A DNA stretch of 50,583 nt. Origin: Synergistaceae bacterium (GTDB taxonomy: Bacteria > Synergistota > Synergistia > Synergistales > Aminobacteriaceae). Both the position numbers and the translations under genes were made by a program. Shown here piece after piece: positions 48,910-50,583 of the stretch. Below the pieces are notes generated by a model. That model did no database searches. It was not told the origin of the DNA and saw only the letters and a list, made by a program, of their open reading frames with translations. The stretch lies in contig JAHDKR010000091.1 in assembly GCA_018436785.1 (NCBI GenBank), positions 1-50,583 of the forward strand, read 5' to 3'. The first letter of the stretch is position 1. Each line of letters opens with the position of its first letter.

Positions 48910-49380
48910 TCAATGCTCTCCGCATCCGGCGCATGAAGCGCAGCTCCCTTTTCCGCAGCTGCCCATTGTGGAAAAGACCACGCGTATCAGAGCATCGCTG
49001 AGTATGCCGGGAGGAAGCGCCGCGAACGAACTGCCCTCAGTCTTGAGCGTCCTCATTGCAAAGGGAGTCCCGTCTGCTAGAGAACAGTTTTCACAGCGTT
49101 CAAAAGTAACTCCTGCGTTCAGAACCTCCTCGATCGGGCGCTCCACTTCAAGCCCCAATTCCGGTGCGAAGAAGGAAATATAGTTCAGTTTGCCGCAATT
49201 TGCTTCGGTGATCTCATGGATCTCCAGGCTCTGAAGCACAAGCTGGATATCCAGATTGACGAGTTTCGGAGCGAGACTCTCCATAATCGACTGAAGATAA
49301 CCGGATGTTTCTTCGCAGGGGACGCAGCGAACACCGGAATCCGCAGCAGGTATGAAATGTCGTATAATCAGTCTGTTCAT
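48910..49380 (-). CDS. DUF2703-like thioredoxin-fold protein with Cys-rich tail
   Basis: A 156-aa protein, not firmly recognised. The start (MNRLIIRHF) and CxxC at Cys19/Cys22 (VRCVPCEET) resemble the DUF2703 family, which has a thioredoxin-like fold. Further Cys pairs occur: FERCENCSLADG and the last 16 residues, which hold four Cys (SCGKGSCASCAGCGEH). Such tails bind metal or iron-sulfur groups. I start at 49380 with AAGGAGGT upstream. It precedes pduO in the same direction. A role in metal or redox handling is an inference. Confidence 0.75.
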   Translation of the reverse strand: MNRLIIRHFIPAADSGVRCVPCEETSGYLQSIMESLAPKLVNLDIQLVLQSLEIHEITEANCGKLNYISFFAPELGLEVERPIEEVLNAGVTFERCENCSLADGTPFAMRTLKTEGSSFAALPPGILSDALIRVVFSTMGSCGKGSCASCAGCGEH

Positions 49381-49416
49381 TCTCGATCGACCTCCTTGAT
49401 GTGATCCATGCATTAC

Positions 49417-49422
49417 ATTATA
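49417..49422 (-). promoter_or_regulatory. -10 box candidate for the Cys-rich/pduO genes
   Basis: A perfect TATAAT on the minus strand, 37 nt before the start at 49380. No clear -35 was found. Confidence 0.45.
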
Positions 49423-49488
49423 CACTCGGAGGGTGTTTTAAGGGAAAAGGTATGGACACGATTCCTCTCTGAAAACAAGGAGAGCGTG

Positions 49489-49521
49489 ATGAAGAAAAGA
49501 ACAAGGAGAGGTGCGCAGTGA
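49489..49521 (+). CDS. Possible 10-codon leader peptide before the zincin gene
   Basis: An ATG at 49489 with a good RBS (AAGGAG, 6 nt) opens MKKRTRRGAQ and stops at 49519-49521, overlapping the GTG of the next gene (GTGA). Six of ten residues are Lys/Arg, several with rare AGA/AGG codons. Possibly a coupling leader; it may also be chance. Confidence 0.3.
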   Translation: MKKRTRRGAQ

Positions 49522-49847
49522 CGTACGAAGATTTTTGCCAGGTAGCTGAAAAAATGATTGAAAACCTGCCCCCGAAGCTCTTCGAGCAGCTCAACGGAGG
49601 CGTGAATGTCGTTCGGCAGAAAAAAGAGGACGGAGAGTATGTTCTTATGGGCGAGTACGTTGAAGACCCTATTATGGGGAATACCGTCTACCTTTACTAT
49701 GGCACATTTGCAGAAGAATTAAAAGGTGCGAAACGCAGCGAATGGATCGAGGAAATCGAAGAGACGCTTCTCCATGAACTGCGCCACCACGTGGAATCTC
49801 TGGCCGGTGTAGACTATCTCTCTTTCGAGGAGATGCAGGATCTGTAG
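49518..49847 (+). CDS. Small zincin-like metallopeptidase
   Basis: A 109-aa protein with a metalloprotease zinc motif HELRHH (H-E-x-x-H) near the C-terminus, in ETLLHELRHHVESLAG. The short protein, YVLMGEYVEDPIMG (proposed substrate-side strand) and the TVYLYYGTFAEE stretch match the DUF1025/minigluzincin group. In this group it may be a peptidase or an inactive relative; the substrate is unknown. It begins with GTG at 49518 (AAGGAGAGG upstream). Its stop is 140 nt before the tRNA-Leu gene. Confidence 0.85.
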   Translation: MTYEDFCQVAEKMIENLPPKLFEQLNGGVNVVRQKKEDGEYVLMGEYVEDPIMGNTVYLYYGTFAEELKGAKRSEWIEEIEETLLHELRHHVESLAGVDYLSFEEMQDL

Positions 49848-49987
49848 CGACTTCCCCCTAAAAAACACTGGAGGGAAACGCTATCTTAAAATGAGGAAAA
49901 ACACTTCGATTCTTGTTGTCGCCGCGCAAAATTGTTCTTAACTCCGTTGACATGTCCGTTTTTTTCGATTAAGATACCGCAGTGCAT

Positions 49988-50073
49988 GCCGGGGTGGCGG
50001 AATGGTAGACGCAGCGGACTCAAAATCCGCCGTGGGCGACCACGTGGGGGTTCGAGTCCCCCCCCCGGCACCA
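49988..50073 (+). tRNA. tRNA-Leu (anticodon CAA)
   Basis: Acceptor arms GCCGGGG (49988-49994) and CCCCGGC (50063-50069) pair, followed by A and an encoded CCA. The anticodon stem GCGGA/TCCGC holds the loop CTCAAAA with CAA at 50021-50023. The long variable arm and the GGGGGTTCGAGTCCCCC T arm identify a type II leucine tRNA. Confidence 0.97.
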
Positions 50074-50129
50074 ATCATTGAAATGACTGGCTTAAAGAGC
50101 CGATTTAAAGTGTAAAAGCATTGTTTTTT

Positions 50130-50175
50130 ATCCCCTCAAAAATGACGAATCCGTAGTGATGTAAAACGAGGGGAT
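50130..50175. repeat. Inverted repeat ATCCCCTC/GAGGGGAT after the tRNA
   Basis: Perfect 8-bp arms at 50130-50137 and 50168-50175 with a 30-nt spacer in the gap between the tRNA and the integrase remnant. Could be a recombinase arm site or an RNA structure. Confidence 0.35.
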
Positions 50176-50233
50176 TGCGGCGGATTTTCGGGGTCTTCTT
50201 TCATCGTCCGAACGGCGAAAAGGAGGCCCCGAA

Positions 50234-50468
50234 ATGTTAGGGAAAAACGAAGACCAAAACAGCTCCGAAATCAGATGGGAAGAGGCTTTGCGCTATTTTC
50301 TCATTTTCAAGGGAGCGGAGGGAAGAAGCGAGCGTACCATTCAGGATTACGAGAGCCACATCAGGCGTTTTTTTCAAAAGGTATCCGGACTCTTTCCAGT
50401 CCGGACCACCTCTTCGGCAAGCCGTTCTTTCATATCTTACGGCACTCTTGTCCAAAATAGGTTTCTGA
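50234..50468 (+). pseudogene. Broken tyrosine recombinase (integrase) gene
   Basis: The first 47 codons match the N-terminal SAM-like domain of tyrosine recombinases (WEEALRYFLIFKGAEGRSERTIQDYESHIRRFF). At a run of seven T (50368-50374) the frame changes: with six T the protein would continue RRFFKRYPDSFQSGPPLRQAVLSYL, as expected for the family. That frame stops at 50466-50468, near the IS. No catalytic domain is left, so the gene is dead. It lies 160 nt after tRNA-Leu, a classic island integration spot. The RBS AAGGAGG (50220-50226) is flanked by TTTCGGGG/CCCCGAAA arms (50186-50193, 50227-50234). Confidence 0.8.
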
Positions 50469-50476
50469 AAAATTAA

Positions 50477-50583
50477 AAAGCCCCCCGGCTTTGAGATATC
50501 ATTGGTTTGCCAACACAAAAAGATCTCAAAACAAAAAAAGGGGGCAAACCAAATGATAAAGGCAGCGAGTCTGTTCAGTCAAA
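50477..50583 (+). mobile_element. Start of an insertion sequence, with transposase beginning at 50553
   Basis: The sequence changes here to an AAAGCC-CCCC-GGCTTT hairpin and repeats typical of an IS end. An ATG at 50553 after AGGGGG opens a frame MIKAASLFSQ that runs off the window; this start is like that of DUF4372-type transposases, in an IS4-like family, but ten residues are too few for a firm call. The left inverted repeat is not defined because the other end is not visible. It lies within or next to the broken integrase. Confidence 0.6.

Noticed and set aside
50384..50405. Perfect TCCGGACT/AGTCCGGA hairpin within the broken integrase
   Set aside because: Eight base pairs in coding sequence, with no signal beside it; may be chance.
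1..50583. CRISPR array or toxin-antitoxin pair
   Set aside because: No regularly spaced direct repeats and no cas-like proteins were seen, and neither small gene has a toxin- or antitoxin-like partner.

Overview
The window reads as chromosomal DNA of an anaerobic, Gram-negative-type bacterium. Evidence is a Kdo2-lipid A-type acyltransferase, many signal peptides, a superoxide reductase (desulfoferrodoxin), and a selenocysteine-type, NADH-linked formate dehydrogenase operon with a FocA channel. Amino-acid uptake and asparaginase genes fit an amino-acid fermenter. Together this suggests a member of the Synergistota. That placement is an inference from gene content and protein style, not from a phylogenetic marker, because only a 5S rRNA is present.

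Layout. 1-300: 5S rRNA at the end of an rRNA operon, then two strong hairpins. 322-3700 (-): four secreted proteins of unknown function, one with a FlgT-C-like end and one with TPRs and a Pro/Gln/Tyr-rich tail. 3948-5428 (+): superoxide reductase, ferritin and a flavin-reductase-like protein, an oxygen/iron defence operon. 5534-10645: TIGR02757 protein, asparaginase, polysaccharide deacetylase, UMF1-type MFS transporter, dCMP deaminase and HD hydrolase. 10751-12777: a NarL-type response regulator and its histidine kinase. 12803-20117 (+): beta-CASP RNase, an anchored unknown protein, TyrS, a possible glycosyltransferase, an LpxL-like acyltransferase and an unknown protein. 20174-23894: polar amino-acid ABC transporter, an unannotated 42-aa gene in its own transcription unit, an MBL-fold protein and an AEC permease. 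24036-28761: phosphomannomutase, GntR/FCD regulator, TGS-uridine-kinase-like protein and a short LacI protein. 28793-29068: a 60-aa Cys-cluster gene with its own promoter. 29070-33476 (-): GH3 hexosaminidase coupled to a membrane protein with a degenerate GGDEF domain, then a DUF4139 protein. 33651-37058: YchF, two unknown proteins and a SYLF protein. 37323-44222 (+): NuoE-like, GHKL-ATPase, 2Fe-2S, NuoF-like, FdhA (in-frame UGA read as Sec) and FocA. 44300-44486: 6S RNA. 44544-49847: HAD protein, RarA, YdcF-like protein, GntR/FCD regulator, PduO-type adenosyltransferase, a Cys-rich protein and a small zincin. 49988-50583: tRNA-Leu(CAA), a broken tyrosine-recombinase gene and the start of an insertion sequence, which looks like the edge of a genomic island.

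How the genes work together. The formate operon should interconvert formate and CO2 with NADH and probably ferredoxin, with FocA moving formate across the membrane. 6S RNA, encoded just downstream, would adjust RNA polymerase use in stationary phase. Several genes are tightly coupled by ATGA/GTGA overlaps. Promoters often carry an extended -10 (TGn-TATAAT-like), and several strong gene-end hairpins lack a U tract.

Most interesting items: the Sec codon with a visible SECIS-like hairpin; two small genes in the gaps between annotated genes, each with its own expression signals; long perfect inverted repeats around promoters; a GHKL ATPase without kinase parts inside a formate dehydrogenase operon; and the island edge with RBS-masking repeats at the IS end.
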